Below are positions 1 to 11,434 of a DNA stretch of 64,000 bases, one piece after another; positions within the stretch are counted from its first letter, which is position 1; each line of letters opens with the position of its first letter. The stretch covers positions 35,060,393 through 35,124,392 of the forward strand of contig NC_092054.1 of the NCBI RefSeq assembly GCF_003086295.3, given 5' to 3'. Under the pieces are notes generated by a model. That model had not been told where the DNA came from and made no database searches. It was given only the letters and a program-made list of their open reading frames with translations. The stretch comes from Arachis hypogaea. Lineage: Eukaryota; Streptophyta; Magnoliopsida; Fabales; Fabaceae. The translations under genes and the position numbers were made by a program.

Positions 1-1189
1 AAAAGAGAATTAGAAGTCCTATCCTCATTATCATCATCAATTGTGATAGTAAATGTGAATTGCCTTCACTTAGTTAACCTCTAACCAATGGAGGAAGTTC
101 AAGTACATACAATCAACTTGAGTTCATAAGTCCTAGTCAACTCATAGTGAGAGACTAGCTTTGGTGAAGTTCAAGCTAACCGGCAATCTTCAATCACCAA
201 TCAACAAAAGACTTTTGATAACTCAAGAGTCTCTAAATAATCAATCCAAGTCAAGAATATAAAAATCTAAATTAAAATCCACCCAAGTATTTTATCAAAC
301 ACTTGGAAGGCCCAAAATAAAAGCATAGAGAATTAATAAGAGATAATAAAATCTAAGATACCCAATTGCAAGACAACAATAACCAATAATTAAAGAAAGA
401 ACAATAACAAAAAAGTATGAATTGCATTAATCTAAATCTAACGGAGCAAGAGTGCATCAACAATGAAGTAAACAAACGGAAGCAATAGCAAAGAAACTAA
501 CAGAAGTAAGATGCTAGAACAAACAAGAGTAAAGGAAAACTAAATTAAAGCAAGGTGAAAATCTGAATCTAGGAAGAAATAAGACTAAAAACCGTAAAAC
601 CTAGAGAGAGGAGAGAGCCTCTCTCTTTTGAAACCTACATCTAATACCTAAAGTGTTAATGAATGAAAAGTGAATCATTGATCCTTCCTGCTCCACTTTA
701 CAGCCTCTAATCTATATTTTTGGGCCTGAAACTGGGTCAAAAGCAGCCCAGAAATCGCCCCTAGCGAATTCGCTTTACTGAGGCACGTGATGCTCGTCAC
801 GCATACGCATCAGCCACGCGTATGCATTGCTGAACGAATTCCTTGTCATGCGTACGCGTTGTCCACGCGTACATGTCGCCCATGCGTACGCGTCGCTACC
901 AGCTTCTCAAAATTTCAATTTCTTGTGTTCCTTCCACTTTTGCATGCTTCCTTTCCATCCTCTAAGCCACTCCTGCCCTATAAACCCTGAAAACACTTAA
1001 CAAATATATCACGGCATCGAATGGTAATAAGAGAGGATTAAAAATTAGCAATTTTAAGGCCTAAGAAGCATGTTTTCAATCATAGCACGAAATTTGGAAG
1101 AAAACTTAAAAATATGCAATTTACATGAATAAGTGTGAGAATAGTGGACAAAATCCACTCAATTCAGTACGAAATAAACCATAAAATAG
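1..1189 (-). mobile_element. E-family Athila-like LTR fragment
   Basis: The sequence aligns along its length with the LTR at 30034-32817 (leaving out solo LTR D) and with 37809-38665. Shared segments include the Gln-codon-like A-rich start, the region with CCCAGAAATCGCCCCTAGCG and a cluster of ACGCGT-type palindromes at about 785-895. Orientation is minus. The expected minus-strand LTR start (TGATAAACCACTATTTTATGG-like) is cut off at about 1189, where homology stops inside CCATAAAATAGTG, and the other end runs off the window. The open frame at 787-990 is only the palindrome cluster read as protein. Confidence 0.8.
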
Positions 1190-1686
1190 TGTCTCATCAC
1201 TTGTCTTCCTCTTCCTCTGATCGCATGCTTTCTGTATCTCTCATCTCCTTATTTTTTGTTATGAATTGTTGAATAATGCTGCTATTAGCAGCTGCGGCTA
1301 CAGGTGGACAAGTGGTAAAGGGATATTGGTGAATAAATGATGATACACTAGCGTTAGTATTAAGGGCTTCTTTCATTTAGGCCCATGATATATTTTTTCT
1401 TTTTTTCTTTGGTTAGAACCCATGATATAACTTTTCTTTCTATCTATATATCTATCCAGGATGATTTGCATGAATAAACTGTTTGGCACTCTATATTACA
1501 CGGATGTTCTACTTCTATTTTGCATGCATGCATGTCCTTTTTTAACATATGTAAATCGTAGCAACCAAATTCAATTTAGGCCAAGTTGATTTATGTTTAA
1601 GTACATCAAACAAGTAATTCGGAGTAGGTCACATTGTTTTCTTGTGGAAGAGAGAGCGCACATTTCGATTTGAATTCTAGGATTTT
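1190..1686. other. unassigned flank
   Basis: I recognise no gene and no match to other repeats in the window. It lies between an E-family LTR fragment and the distal end of the host chromovirus LTR. It may be genomic flank of the host element or part of another old repeat. It is T-rich, with short C/T-rich runs and GCATGCATGCATG near 1522. Confidence 0.5.
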
Positions 1687-1881
1687 TGGTAACACCCTAC
1701 CACACAAAATCTTACGCTATAGTCGTAAATCAAAGGTGGTGAGGTATTACGACACCTAAAAGGCATACATAATACTTAAAGGATAATAATATAACTAAGA
1801 GTCTATGAAGGAAAGATAAACAAAATCGTCAGCCATTATTCACACACGAGACGTTAATGTAAGAAGCATCGTATACTGGAG

Positions 1882-1917
<36 letters not shown>

Positions 1918-2149
1918 TTACATACACAAGTTCCGAAATAAGATACATAATAGTTACTAGTCTTGTCCCACGAAGAAAAACCGGCTAGAATATTACAAAA
2001 CCAGAAAAGTATACAAAATAGAAATTCTATTTCTCCAAATCAAAACCTCTAAGAGAAAATATACAATAAAGTTTTCAAAAGAGGAGAAAGCTCTAAATAA
2101 GCCAAAATAAACGTCAAAAAGTCTTCTTCACTTTGCCAGACAGAATCAT
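1687..2149 (-). mobile_element. host chromovirus LTR, distal piece (1 of 4)
   Basis: TGGTAACACCCTACC near 1687 looks like the terminus of a minus-strand Tekay/Del-type LTR ending GGGTGTTACCA. The last five bases (ATCAT, 2145-2149) are the target duplication of element B and recur at 29927-29931, so the piece continues at 29932. Joining the four pieces into one LTR of about 4.2 kb is inference from the nesting. Only the B and K junctions are proven, by target duplications. Confidence 0.6.
1884..1916. repeat. (AT)n microsatellite
   Basis: An uninterrupted run of about 16 AT dinucleotides inside the host LTR piece. Confidence 0.95.
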
Positions 2150-3040
2150 TGATGAGGGAAAAATGATTCCACACAAACTCACTGGCAAGTATACCGGGTC
2201 GCATCAAGTAGTAATAACTCACAAGAGTGAGGTCGATCCCACAGGGATTGATGGATTGAGCAACTTTAGTGAGGTGATGAATTTAGTTAAGCTAATAGTG
2301 ATGATTTGAGTGAAATTTGACTTATAGAAGTGAAATTGCAAGTAAACTAAAGTGCAGAATGAAAAGTTGCAGAATCTTAAAGTGCTGAAGGAGTAAATTG
2401 CAGAAACTTAAAGTGCAAGAAATTAAATGAGCTGAAACTTAAATTGCAAGAAAGGTAAATGATTGAAACTTAAAGTGCAAGAAATTTAAATTGCAGAGTC
2501 TAGATTGCTAGGAAACTTAAATTGCATGAAGAATAAAGGGATTTGGGTGTTGGGAATCAAAACAGAACGAGAAAATGTAAAGTGCAATAAATTAGAAAAC
2601 TCTCAGATGAAGAAATTTAAATCAGGATTTCAGTACCAAACAGAAATGTGAAATTGCAGAAGAATCAAAACAGAATGGAAAACCTAGATCAACTTTAAGA
2701 TCCTAAAAGAGAAATTGACAATTGCAAAAAAGTAACAAAAATAGAAAGAAAATTTAGATCTCAATTGCTCTCTTAACAAAAAAGAAAAGAAGAAATTGCA
2801 GAGGAAAGAAACCTAAGATCAGATCTCCAATTCTTAGAACTATGAAAGGAAAAGTAAAAGATGATTCTCAGATGAAGAAATTCAGCAGAATTCTTCAATC
2901 CAAGTTCAAGACCCAAGAACAGAAAACAAAAGTTGCAGAAGAAAGAAAATAAAACAGAAAAGAAAACTCAGATCTGATCCCAATTCTAAAATTCTAAAAG
3001 GAAAAATTAAAAGAGAGCTCCCTAACAAAATCAAATTCCT

Positions 3041-3051
3041 ATTTATTTATA
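3041..3051 (-). promoter_or_regulatory. TATA box of element B 3' LTR
   Basis: TATAAATAAAT on the minus strand, also present in the 5' LTR at 28972-28982. It lies just downstream of the palindrome cluster, where an LTR U3/R promoter is expected. Confidence 0.6.
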
Positions 3052-3177
3052 CACTTTCCAATTCTGGCTTTCAGTACTTGGAATGGGCTTTTTGGCCTTG
3101 TATGAAGTGGATCAGAGTTGCACTTGCTGCTGCTTCCAGGGGAACGATGCGTTCTCAAAGTGAGCGTAGCGTTTATT

Positions 3178-3665
3178 CACCCACGCGTGCGCGTCACCTG
3201 CGTGTCCGCGTCCCTTTGCGCCTTTTGCTCATCGATGCGTACGCGTCACATACGCGTGCGCGTCACAATCAACTTCAACTCCAAACATGCTTGCGCGCCC
3301 CTTACACGCGTACGCGTCCTCAGTAGCATTCTCTGATTGAGCGCTACGTTGGCTTAATGAACGCTGCCTCACGCGTGCGCGTCATGTACGCGTGCGCGTA
3401 GGCAGCAAAATCTCAATTCAGGTTTCAGTGCCAACCACGCGTGCGCATGCTTTGTCCCAGGTGCACCATCGATGCGTGGTTGTCGATTGCAAAACTTTGC
3501 CTCCAATTTTGAATCTTGCCCGAAAACGCTGAGTAAATGAACGTGGTGCTCTCTTTGAAAACGAGCGCCAACCACTACCACGCGTATGCGTCATGCACGC
3601 ATACGCGTGGTTCTTCAAATTTCGTTGCCTGACGCGTAAGCGTCTTCTACGCGTGCGCATCGCTA
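3178..3665. repeat. ACGCGT palindrome cluster in B 3' LTR
   Basis: More than a dozen variants of ACGCGTGCGCGT, ACGCGTACGCGT and ACGCGTATGCGT, spaced about 17-20 bp apart and separated by short unique stretches. It is strongly CpG-rich in an otherwise AT-rich LTR. Compared with the 5' LTR copy (29113-29612) it differs by indels of exactly 17 bp. Open frames on both strands here are by-products of the repeat. Confidence 0.9.
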
Positions 3666-3978
3666 CTGAGCCTGGCGTTCTTTCTTTGAACGCAACGTTA
3701 CTCTACAGTGCTTCTCCTTTTCTTCATTTTCTCACCTAAAATCAACTAAACAAGCAATCAAAGTCTCACCAAAATCATAAGAATTTGCATCATTCATAAT
3801 AATCACTTAATTCTTGCATAAATCTCATGATTTTGTATAAAGTAAATGATGTTTGATTGAATCACAATAATCATGAAATTCCACTCCAACCACTTACTTA
3901 TTGTGCAAGAAAGTGCATAAAACCTAATGAAACAAATGAAAAATGCTTGTGAAACTAGCATAAGATGACTTGTCATCA

Positions 3979-3992
3979 CAACACCAAACTTA
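3979..3992 (-). promoter_or_regulatory. Element B polypurine tract
   Basis: The minus strand reads TAAGTTTGGTGTTG directly before the 3' LTR. This position is where plus-strand DNA synthesis is primed in LTR elements. The core AAGTTTGGTGT recurs elsewhere in B and in the leader of element I. Confidence 0.65.
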
Positions 3993-4990
3993 AATCTTGC
4001 TTGTCCCCAAGCAAGCACTAAAACATGAGAAGAAATGAAATAAAACAGAAAAGCATATATGTCCTTATTTAGCAGATAATTGAATTTGGTTCATGGGATT
4101 TTATGTAGACAGAATGTAGCTCAATTATTATCAACTTCCAGATGTGAAATGTCTCTTTGAGGATTAACTAGGGTTGCTGCTATAATGCCTTGCTCTTTTA
4201 TTGATCCCTGTTAGATTTTTCCTTCTTTCTTTTGCTTCAGAAACTTATTTCTTAATGGTAGCTCAGTGTTAAGTGTTGCAGCAGCCTTTTGGCTCAATTT
4301 TTCTCAACACCTATTCACTACAGGCACTTGGCTCACAATTCTTCTTAGGAACATTGATGTCTAGCACCTCTTTGGGTCACTAAATGCTCTGTAACTAGGT
4401 TGCTCTGGATGGTGGATTTTCGGTTGGTAATCCCAGATTAGTTAATCCAAGTTACCAAGTTTTAAAATACTCCTTAGAACCTAATAATCCAAGCAGATCC
4501 TAATACAAGAAGCATCACAGGCATGTGTCCTAAGGTTCAAGCTATTGGTGTCTAGCCTTATTATTTGTTTCTTTCATTTGTGGTTGCCAATTCTTGGATT
4601 TTCTTCCTTTCCTTTCTTGCTTTTTCTTTTTCCAAGGATAATTATTAATTGAAGGCTTTACAACAGCAACTAAGTTCACACTACAAGGAGACATTCTATC
4701 CTGCAGTTTTTATTTTTGAGCTTACTAACTAATCAAGCAATTACCACCATAGAAATTTATTATCATTCCTATCATATGGACATTTACTTTCTATTTCAAA
4801 CAGTTTCTTTTATTGAATAAAAAAAAAAGCATAAGGGACAAGTCATAACATCTAAGTTGATGAAGATGAAAACAAGCACTTAAACCAGAATATTTATTTT
4901 GGAACTTAGGGAAAGTAAACAATAGAATTTAAACTTCATAAAATGAAAACACAATCTTTCTTATTGATAGACAAGGAGCAACACCACCTT
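3993..4990 (-). other. Element B 3' non-coding region
   Basis: About 1 kb between the env-position ORF and the purine tract. No coding potential is seen. It does not obviously share the 1.4 kb tail seen in A, E and K. Confidence 0.7.
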
Positions 4991-6471
4991 TCAATTCTCT
5001 GGTTGCTTTCCTTTATTCTTGGCATCTTGCTTCTTCTTGCTTCTTCTTTCTTTTAGCTGGTCTTCAGTCCCAAATCTCTCTTCATCCCATAGTTCAGCAT
5101 CCACCAAGTGTTGCTTAATTCTTTCTTGCTTGCTTTTTGCTTGAGCTACATGGAAATCCATGAGTTCAGTGCATTCTTGATATGGTTTGATTTCTCTGCT
5201 TAATAGTGGCATGCTGCAGGTTATGTAGTCTAGACATGCTTGAGTGTTCACATCATATTCCACTCTGTCTTTGTTCTTGGCCTCATTAGCTGTGTGGTGA
5301 AGATTCTTCCATTCACTAAGGTCTTGAAGATATTCCTCAAGCTGATCTTGTCATTCAGATATTTTATTCAAAGACTCCTAGAATTGATTTGATTGTTCCC
5401 TGTGTTGCTCTAGTAGTCTTGCTTGAAAGTCTTCTTGTTTCTCCATCATTTTCAGCTGCCAGTTTTCCTACTGCTCCTGATTTCTCACATATTGCTCATG
5501 TTGAGCCCTCAAGTATTACTGGGACATTTCTGCAATGGCATTCTGGATCTGGCTTAAGTCCATTGTGCCAGAAGCTTGTCCCTCTTCCGTTTGTGGTCTC
5601 CTTCTTCTTCCTTGAGTTCTTCTCTCCTCTTGGGTGTCAATGACACCGTCCATCCTTTGCTTAGTGATTCCTCTACCTCGCTTTACCCGATCTGTATCTG
5701 CATCCTCAAAGATTACCCCTGCTCTGTTGCACAACCTCAATATAGTGCTTGGGTGACCAAGTCTGCTCGATTTGCCGCTGTCCTCAGCCATCTCTTGGAT
5801 GTTGTCTGCTATGATTTATGGGATATTGATTTCTCCTCCTTTGGGTATGCAGTATATTAGAATTACTTTCTTTATTGTGACCTCTGATGTATTTCCAGTG
5901 GGGAGTATGGATCTTCTCACTATCTCATACCAACCTTTGGCCTCAAGTGTGAGATCAATCCTCTTTAAGTAGCTTGGGTCCCCATTTGAATCCCTTTCCC
6001 AGTCTTTACCTTCCAAGCATAAATCATTTAGTAGCTCATCAGGATCATTCTCACCCTTCATTCTTTCATCAAAGCTGGGTTCTACAAAGGGTATTACTCT
6101 TATTTGCAAAACCCTCATGATAGATGATGGGCTGAAATCCACATCAACCCCCCTAACATAGCTCTTGTAGGGGGGCTGGTTTTACTTGGCCTTACAGCAT
6201 TTGCATAAAACTCACGTATCATGGTTGCACTTATGTCTGTAAGGGGCTCACACAGGAGTTCCCATCTTCTCTGTTCGGTTATTCTTCTTATGATGGGGTA
6301 TTCTCCTTCTTTCATTCTGAAGCCAATTTCTGGGATAACTTCTGTTTCTTCCATCAACCTATGATATCGTGACTCATGAAATTGAGACTTAAATCTCTTG
6401 GCATCATAGGTTGGTGGTTCAGCTTCAACCGGTTGCTTTCCTTTCCTTCTTTTAGAACTTGATAAAGCCAT
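4991..6471 (-). pseudogene. Element B env-position ORF (putative plant transposon protein)
   Basis: This corresponds to the third ORF of Athila elements, which sits where retroviruses carry env but in plants usually holds the 'putative plant transposon protein' (Transposase_32) domain of unknown role. The start MALSSSKRRKGKQ at 6471 opens a basic N-terminus followed by the family block (FKSQFHESRYHRL, then IREFYANA). The frame is lost by a one-base deletion in a C6 run near 6170. It resumes in the next frame with FSPSSIMRVLQIR and KGWYEIVRRSILPTGNTSEV, meets a stop at 5816-5818, continues with MAEDSGKSSRLGHPSTI, and has further stops at 5516-5518 and downstream. The C-terminus (about 5263-4991) is lysine- and glutamine-rich, probably coiled-coil. 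It has no recognisable signal peptide or membrane segment. It cannot make a full protein now. Confidence 0.8.
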
Positions 6472-7640
6472 TTCAGTGGGGAAGGATAAAGGTAATGATG
6501 CTTTGGTTAAAGCATGGTTTAGGATGAAAGGAAGGGGAAGTAGGTACCGTGTGACATCCTCAGTTGGAAGAAAAAAAGATGCAAATTGTATGGAGGAGTT
6601 ATATGAATCAGGCAAAGGTATGTGGCTCAGGAGGTGTTGCTGGCCAATTTTTATAGCAGGGACATGAATCATTGAAACAGAACAATAGGTTGGTGGTTTG
6701 GTTAAGTTGCAATGAAGGGTGAAGATTGGACAAGTCTTTGTTAAGATCATGGGAATGAACGGTTTGCATGTAAGGGTGAGTAAGGACAAGGATCACCTCT
6801 TCATTGGGCACATGGGTTCGATTTTCTAGGTGATGACCCTTCTCTATTATTGTGCAGGTTCGTACTTCCCAAGGGTCTACTTCCAAGCACATGTGACATG
6901 CTGTTTACTCTTGTAACAACCGTACATGCATAGTCTTGTCTTTTCCTTCTGTCTTCTCTTCTTCATGCTTATCCACCTAAATTAATATAACAAAGATTTA
7001 GTTAAAAGAGGTGGCAATTTTAAATGGAAAATTCAACTAAATGACTAGCCATAGGAAATTGGAAATCTCAGCCATATGTTCCTTATACATGAATAGCTAA
7101 CCGTGTCACAAGGAATTGAGCAAAACATTGGTGAACACCAAATTTGTTTTGTGCCAAGTGATTCATATGAAACCCAATTAATTTTCTGTTACGGTTAGTA
7201 TATTCATAACAAGGGACATTTTATTTTCTACCTTAGCGAAATAGATTCACAAAAAATGATGCAAGATATGATTTATCTGTTCATAAACTTGACTATTTGA
7301 GCAAAGAGTGACTTTCTTGAGCTTCTTAGCATATGTAGAACACCAAACTTAATGTTTGGCTATATACTCCAGTAAAATGAATGAGTATATATCCTAAGAT
7401 GGGTATATGATCATCATGTTTGAAAAGCCATCTTAGAGTGCCTTTAGGCACACCAAACTTAGGAATCAGACATATGCTCTGACACGATGTATGCAGCCAT
7501 TAAATTTACCCATGAGAGTTCAAATTTATGCCAGAAAAATTATTAATTATTGAAATTAAAATAACAGCAAGAAAATTAAATCATGGGCTGCCTCCTATGG
7601 AGCGCTCTTTTACTGTCACTAGCTTGACATTGGTTCCTTG
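6472..7640 (-). other. Element B region between gag-pro and env-position ORF
   Basis: Non-coding. It carries the purine-tract-like core AAGTTTGGTGT on the minus strand at 7340-7350 and 7450-7460, with a one-mismatch copy at 7135-7145. By analogy with A and E it may hold the intron before the env-position ORF. Open frames reaching up to 6892 are upstream extensions of that ORF and probably untranslated. Confidence 0.55.
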
Positions 7641-9137
7641 TTAGGGTGGCTGATGATTATGGCGTCTCAGCTTGTCCCCTCTCACTGTGAGCCTTCTTCC
7701 TGTGCGTTGATGATCAATCTCCATATGCTCTAATGAGAGTATCTTATTGATAGTGTAATAGTCATTAGTTTGTGGATCTGTCTCCAACTGCTAGTAGATC
7801 AATCTTACTTTGTCCCCTTTTGAGAATCCTTCAGTTGGTATTCTTTTGTTTCTCCACCCTTTTGGAACCTTTTTCTTGCTCTTTCTTTCTTTCTTCGGTG
7901 GCCCTTCTTTTTTGGCGGCAGGTTTTATGTCAGGGACTTTCTTTCCAATGATCAAATCTTCAATTTCTTCCTGCCCTCTCTTCTCAGCCTTCACATGTTC
8001 CTTACCTTCTTTTTCTTCTCCACTGTCTATCTTTTGCTTCACAGGTGAGCTGATGAGTGCCTCCTTGGCTTTTTCTTTCTAGTTCAAGTCTTTCTTTTCA
8101 ACTCTCATGTAGCTATTCTCTTTAATAGTATGCTGCATTTCCTTAAAGACATTCAGAATGATCTTCTCATCATGTGCTCTCAAAGTCATTTCCCCCTTTT
8201 CTACATCAATGATGGCCCTTGCTGTGGCTAGGAAAGGTCTTCCCAATATGATAGAGTCGCATCCCTCTTCATCCAGATCTAAGATCACAAAACCTTCTAG
8301 GAATATGAACTTATCCACCTTGACCAAGAGATTCTCGACCACTCCATTAGGGGTTACCATTGATCTGTCAGCAAGTTGCAAGGTCATCCTTATAGGTTTC
8401 ACTTCTTCTATGGACAACCTTCTCATCATAGATAAGGGCATTAGGTTGATACTTGATCCTAAATCACATAATGCCTTATCAATGAATATATTGCCAATGG
8501 CGCTAGGCAGAAAGAAACTCCCAGGATCCTTGAGTTTTGGTGGGAGGCCTTTTTGGATTACTGCACTGCACTCTTGGGTTAAGAACACTGTTTCCTTTTC
8601 ATTCCAGCTTCTCTTTTTGTTGATGAGCTCTTTGAGGAACTTAGCATATAGAGGCATCTGCTCCAATGCTTCAGCAAGTGGGATGTTGATCTCCAGCTTC
8701 TTAAAAACTTCTAAAAACTTGGGGAACTGTTGATCCTTTAGCTTCTTTTGCAATCTTTGAGGGTATGGCAGAGGAGGAGTGTAAGGCTTCACTTCTTTCC
8801 TCTGTTCTTGTGAATGTTCCTCAATAATTTGCTTCCCCTTCTTTGAAGCTAGTGGTTCCTCATCCTTCTCCTTGAGCTCTTCCTGGTTCTTTTCTTCAAT
8901 TCTCACTTGCTTCTTACTGCTAACCTTGTCATCCTCCAATGTTCTTCGACTCCTTAGTTGTATTGCTTTACATTCTTCTTTGGGATTTGGAATGGTATCA
9001 CTGGGGAAGGTATTGGTTGGTCTTTCTGGTTGTTTGGACAATTGGCCTAGTTGTCTTTCCAGGTTTCTTAGTGAAGCTTCATGGTTTTTATTGGCTAGCT
9101 CTTGATGTTTTATCAACTTCTCCATCATCATCTCCAA
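7641..9137 (-). pseudogene. Element B protease and integrase-tail-like region
   Basis: The frame continues that of gag. After a Q/K/E-rich linker (QLRSRRTLEDDK resembles the Athila linker) comes the conserved PYPQRLQKK block, then LEINIPLAEALEQMP. The retropepsin-like domain has the catalytic-type motif ALCDLGSSINL and a flap-side IILGRPFLATARA. It stops at 8079-8081, then continues in frame as a lysine-rich linker and FSKGDKVRLIY, stops at 7791-7793, and ends with SLEHMEIDHQRTGRRLTV, which resembles the C-terminal tail of Athila/Tat integrases. No reverse transcriptase, RNase H or DDE core lies between them. This is either an ancient in-frame loss of the enzymes or a normal non-autonomous design. 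The tail identification is by eye. Confidence 0.72.
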
Positions 9138-9877
9138 ATTGGAAATTCTTTGGGATTCTTGGGGTGGTTGTGGCTGAGTGTGAGATGAGGGTGGTTGGTG
9201 TAAATTATTTTGGTTGGTTGGTGGGTTGTAGGGTGGATAGAAGTTAGAATTGGGGTAATTGTTTTGTGGTTTTCTATATGGATTTTGGTTAGTTTACTGA
9301 TGGTTTTGGTGGTTTGTGTTTCGTGAGTTGTTTCGGTTGGAGCTCCTTTGCCATGAATTTTGGTTCTGGTTGTCTCCCTACCTTAAATTGGGATGGTTCC
9401 TCTAGGAAGGGTTGTAGGTGTCACCATGAAATTCATTTTGACCAGCACCTTGATTGTGCATATAGTTAACTTGCTCTTGCTGCTGCTCTTCATAGATTTT
9501 TTCATTCTATCCCTACCCAGCTGGTGGTTGATTTGTAGTGTTTACTGCTGCAATTTGAAGACCATCAATCCTCTTAGCCATCAATTCTCTTTGCTACTGG
9601 ATCTGTTGGTGCATCAACTTATTTTGTGCTAAGATGGTGTCCACACCTTCCAGCTCCAACACACCTTTCCTTTCAGCTGGCTGGCATTGCCTTTGATGAC
9701 CATAGAAGTATTGATTGTTAGTTACAGTGTCTATGAGGTTTTGGGCTTCCTCAGCTGTCTTCATGAGTTGTAATAAACCACCTGCTGAATAATCAAGGAC
9801 TTCTTGAGCTTTCAGTGTCAATCCCTCATAGAAATTTTGGAGTTTATCCCATTCACTGAACATTTCTGGTGGACATT
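9138..9877 (-). pseudogene. Element B gag, C-terminal half
   Basis: Same reading frame as the protease. It continues the gag interrupted at 27247 after removal of element A (target duplication 9873-9877). It holds the family block EWDKLQNFYEGL and AQEVLDYSAGG followed by TAEEAQNLIDTV, then an Asn/Gln-rich stretch. Several in-frame stops occur between 9596 and 9300, mostly at codons one transition away from CAA/CAG. I see no clear CCHC zinc knuckle. Confidence 0.8.
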
Positions 9878-11319
9878 TGATAAACCATTATTTTATGGTT
9901 TATATTGTGCTTAATTGTGTGGTTTTATCAAATCTTTACCCACTTATTCATATGATTAGTATGCATTTATAATTCCTTCCTAAAAATACATCATGGTTGA
10001 AAACTTGCTTCCAAGAGACTTATAATTTTGTATTTTAATTCTCCTTTATTCCATTCGATGCCGTGATCTGTGTGTTAAGTGTTTCAGGCTTTATAGGGCA
10101 TGAATGACTTGGAGATTAGAAAGGAAGCTTGCAAAAATGGAAGGAACACAAGAAATTGAGGAGATGACCAGTGAGAAGTGACGCGGACGCATGGCTCACG
10201 CGACCGCGCGGATTGGAAACTGCACAAGTGACGCGAAGGCGTGGACGACGCGCACGCGTGGCAAGGCAAAACGATGGATGACGCGAACGCCTGAATGACG
10301 CGATCGCGTGACGTGCGTGATCTGCAGAATCTACAGAATTCGCTGAGGCGATTTTGGGCCCTGTTTTGACCCAGTTTTCGGCCCAGAAAAGCAGATTAGA
10401 GCCAGGGAACATGCAGAGACGAAGGACAACATTCATTCCGCATAATTTTAGTTTTAGATATGATTTTACTCCTCCTCTAGGTTTTCTCTCTACACATTCA
10501 TAGTTCTTAGGATTTTGATTTTATTGCTTTTTGGATTGGGATACTGAGAAGAGCTATTACCTCTGTCAAGACTTTGTCATTCTAGTTTGTTTTCTTACCT
10601 GTCACTTACTCTTCCATGTCTTTTATTTACTCAGAGTTACTCTTGGATTATTTCTAGAATTTATTTATACAAGAACTATTTTTATTTTTAATTGATCCTT
10701 TCGATTATTATTTATCATGTCTTTCAATATTTCCCTTTCTTATTTCGTGGATTTTACAATCATAATGAGCGAGTAGTTCCATAACTTGATTGGGAGTTGA
10801 TTGACAGCAAGACCTTGAGTTGGATGCTCAAGAGTAAAATTATAGTTGGGTTTTGCATTGAATCGCCCTCTAATTACTAACACTAGTCCTTCCCAAGGGA
10901 GAGGATTAGAACTTTTGAATAGAAATTGACTTCCAACTTGCTTAACTTTCCTTTACCTGGTAAAGGATAACTGAGCAGGCAATCTTTAATTATCACTTTT
11001 ATCTTGAGAGAACTCCATCAAGGATAGGGCTTCCAACTAATCTACTCCCGATCAAGGTTTTTACTTAAATTACATAAATTCTCTGATTTAATTTCCTGTT
11101 TATCAACTCAAACCATTTTTAGAAAATAACTGATTAATAAAATAGCACATCTTTCTGCAACTCGTTGGGAGACAACCTGGGATTCATACTCCCAGTATTT
11201 TAATTTTAATTTTGTGACAACCCTTCTAAATTGATAAGCGGATTTTTGGTTGGTTAAGAACTGTACTTGCAACGTATCTCTTACAATAATTTCTTAACTT
11301 GCCAATTTCCGCCACGTCA
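9878..11319 (+). repeat. Element A 5' LTR
   Basis: 1442 bp, pairs with 25801-27246. It ends in CACGTCA, followed by a short spacer and the primer site. It carries a palindrome cluster at 10175-10316. The segment that in the related LTR D reads as a TATA box (GGCTATAAAGTGG) is here GAGCCAGGGAACATG, so no TATA box is evident. Confidence 0.95.
10175..10316. repeat. GACGCG/CGCGTG palindrome cluster in A 5' LTR
   Basis: Repeated GACGCG(A/G)ACGC, ACGCGACCGCGCGG and GACGCGATCGCGTGACG variants. The 3' LTR copy (26101-26245) is the same cluster with several CpG to TpG or CpA changes and a 3-bp GAT duplication. Confidence 0.85.
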
Positions 11320-11324
11320 ATTTT

Positions 11325-11342
11325 TGGCGCCGTTGCCGGGAA
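11325..11342 (+). promoter_or_regulatory. Element A primer-binding site (tRNA-Asp)
   Basis: TGGCGCCGTTGCCGGGAA is complementary to the 3' end of plant tRNA-Asp (CCCCGGCAACGGCGCCA) with one mismatch. It lies five bases after the 5' LTR, where minus-strand DNA synthesis is primed. Confidence 0.93.
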
Positions 11343-11434
11343 GTTGTAATAGAGTGCTAAGTTATTGATTGGAATTTATTTATTTGCATTTTATTTTATT
11401 TTTGTTACTATGAGCTGCATGTTTCTTTCGTTAA

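Larger units (their letters stand above)
2150..3978 (-). repeat. Element B 3' LTR
   Basis: 1829 bp, pairs with 28082-29926. On the minus strand it starts TGATGACAAGTCATC and ends CCCTCATCA. A TATA-like TATAAATAAAT lies at 3041-3051 (minus), about 125 bp downstream of the palindrome cluster. The part after the TATA (about 2150-3040) is A-rich and repeats short AAATTGCA/AAAGTGCA motifs. Confidence 0.93.

Noticed and set aside
1190..1686. A host gene fragment in the left flank
   Set aside because: No open frame of note, splice pattern or protein motif is visible.
3078..3660. Arg/Ala-rich open frames over ACGCGT clusters (also near 787, 10084, 29009, 34967, 42732 and 49296)
   Set aside because: They are by-products of CpG-rich palindromes inside LTRs or internal repeat blocks, and both strands give similar frames.
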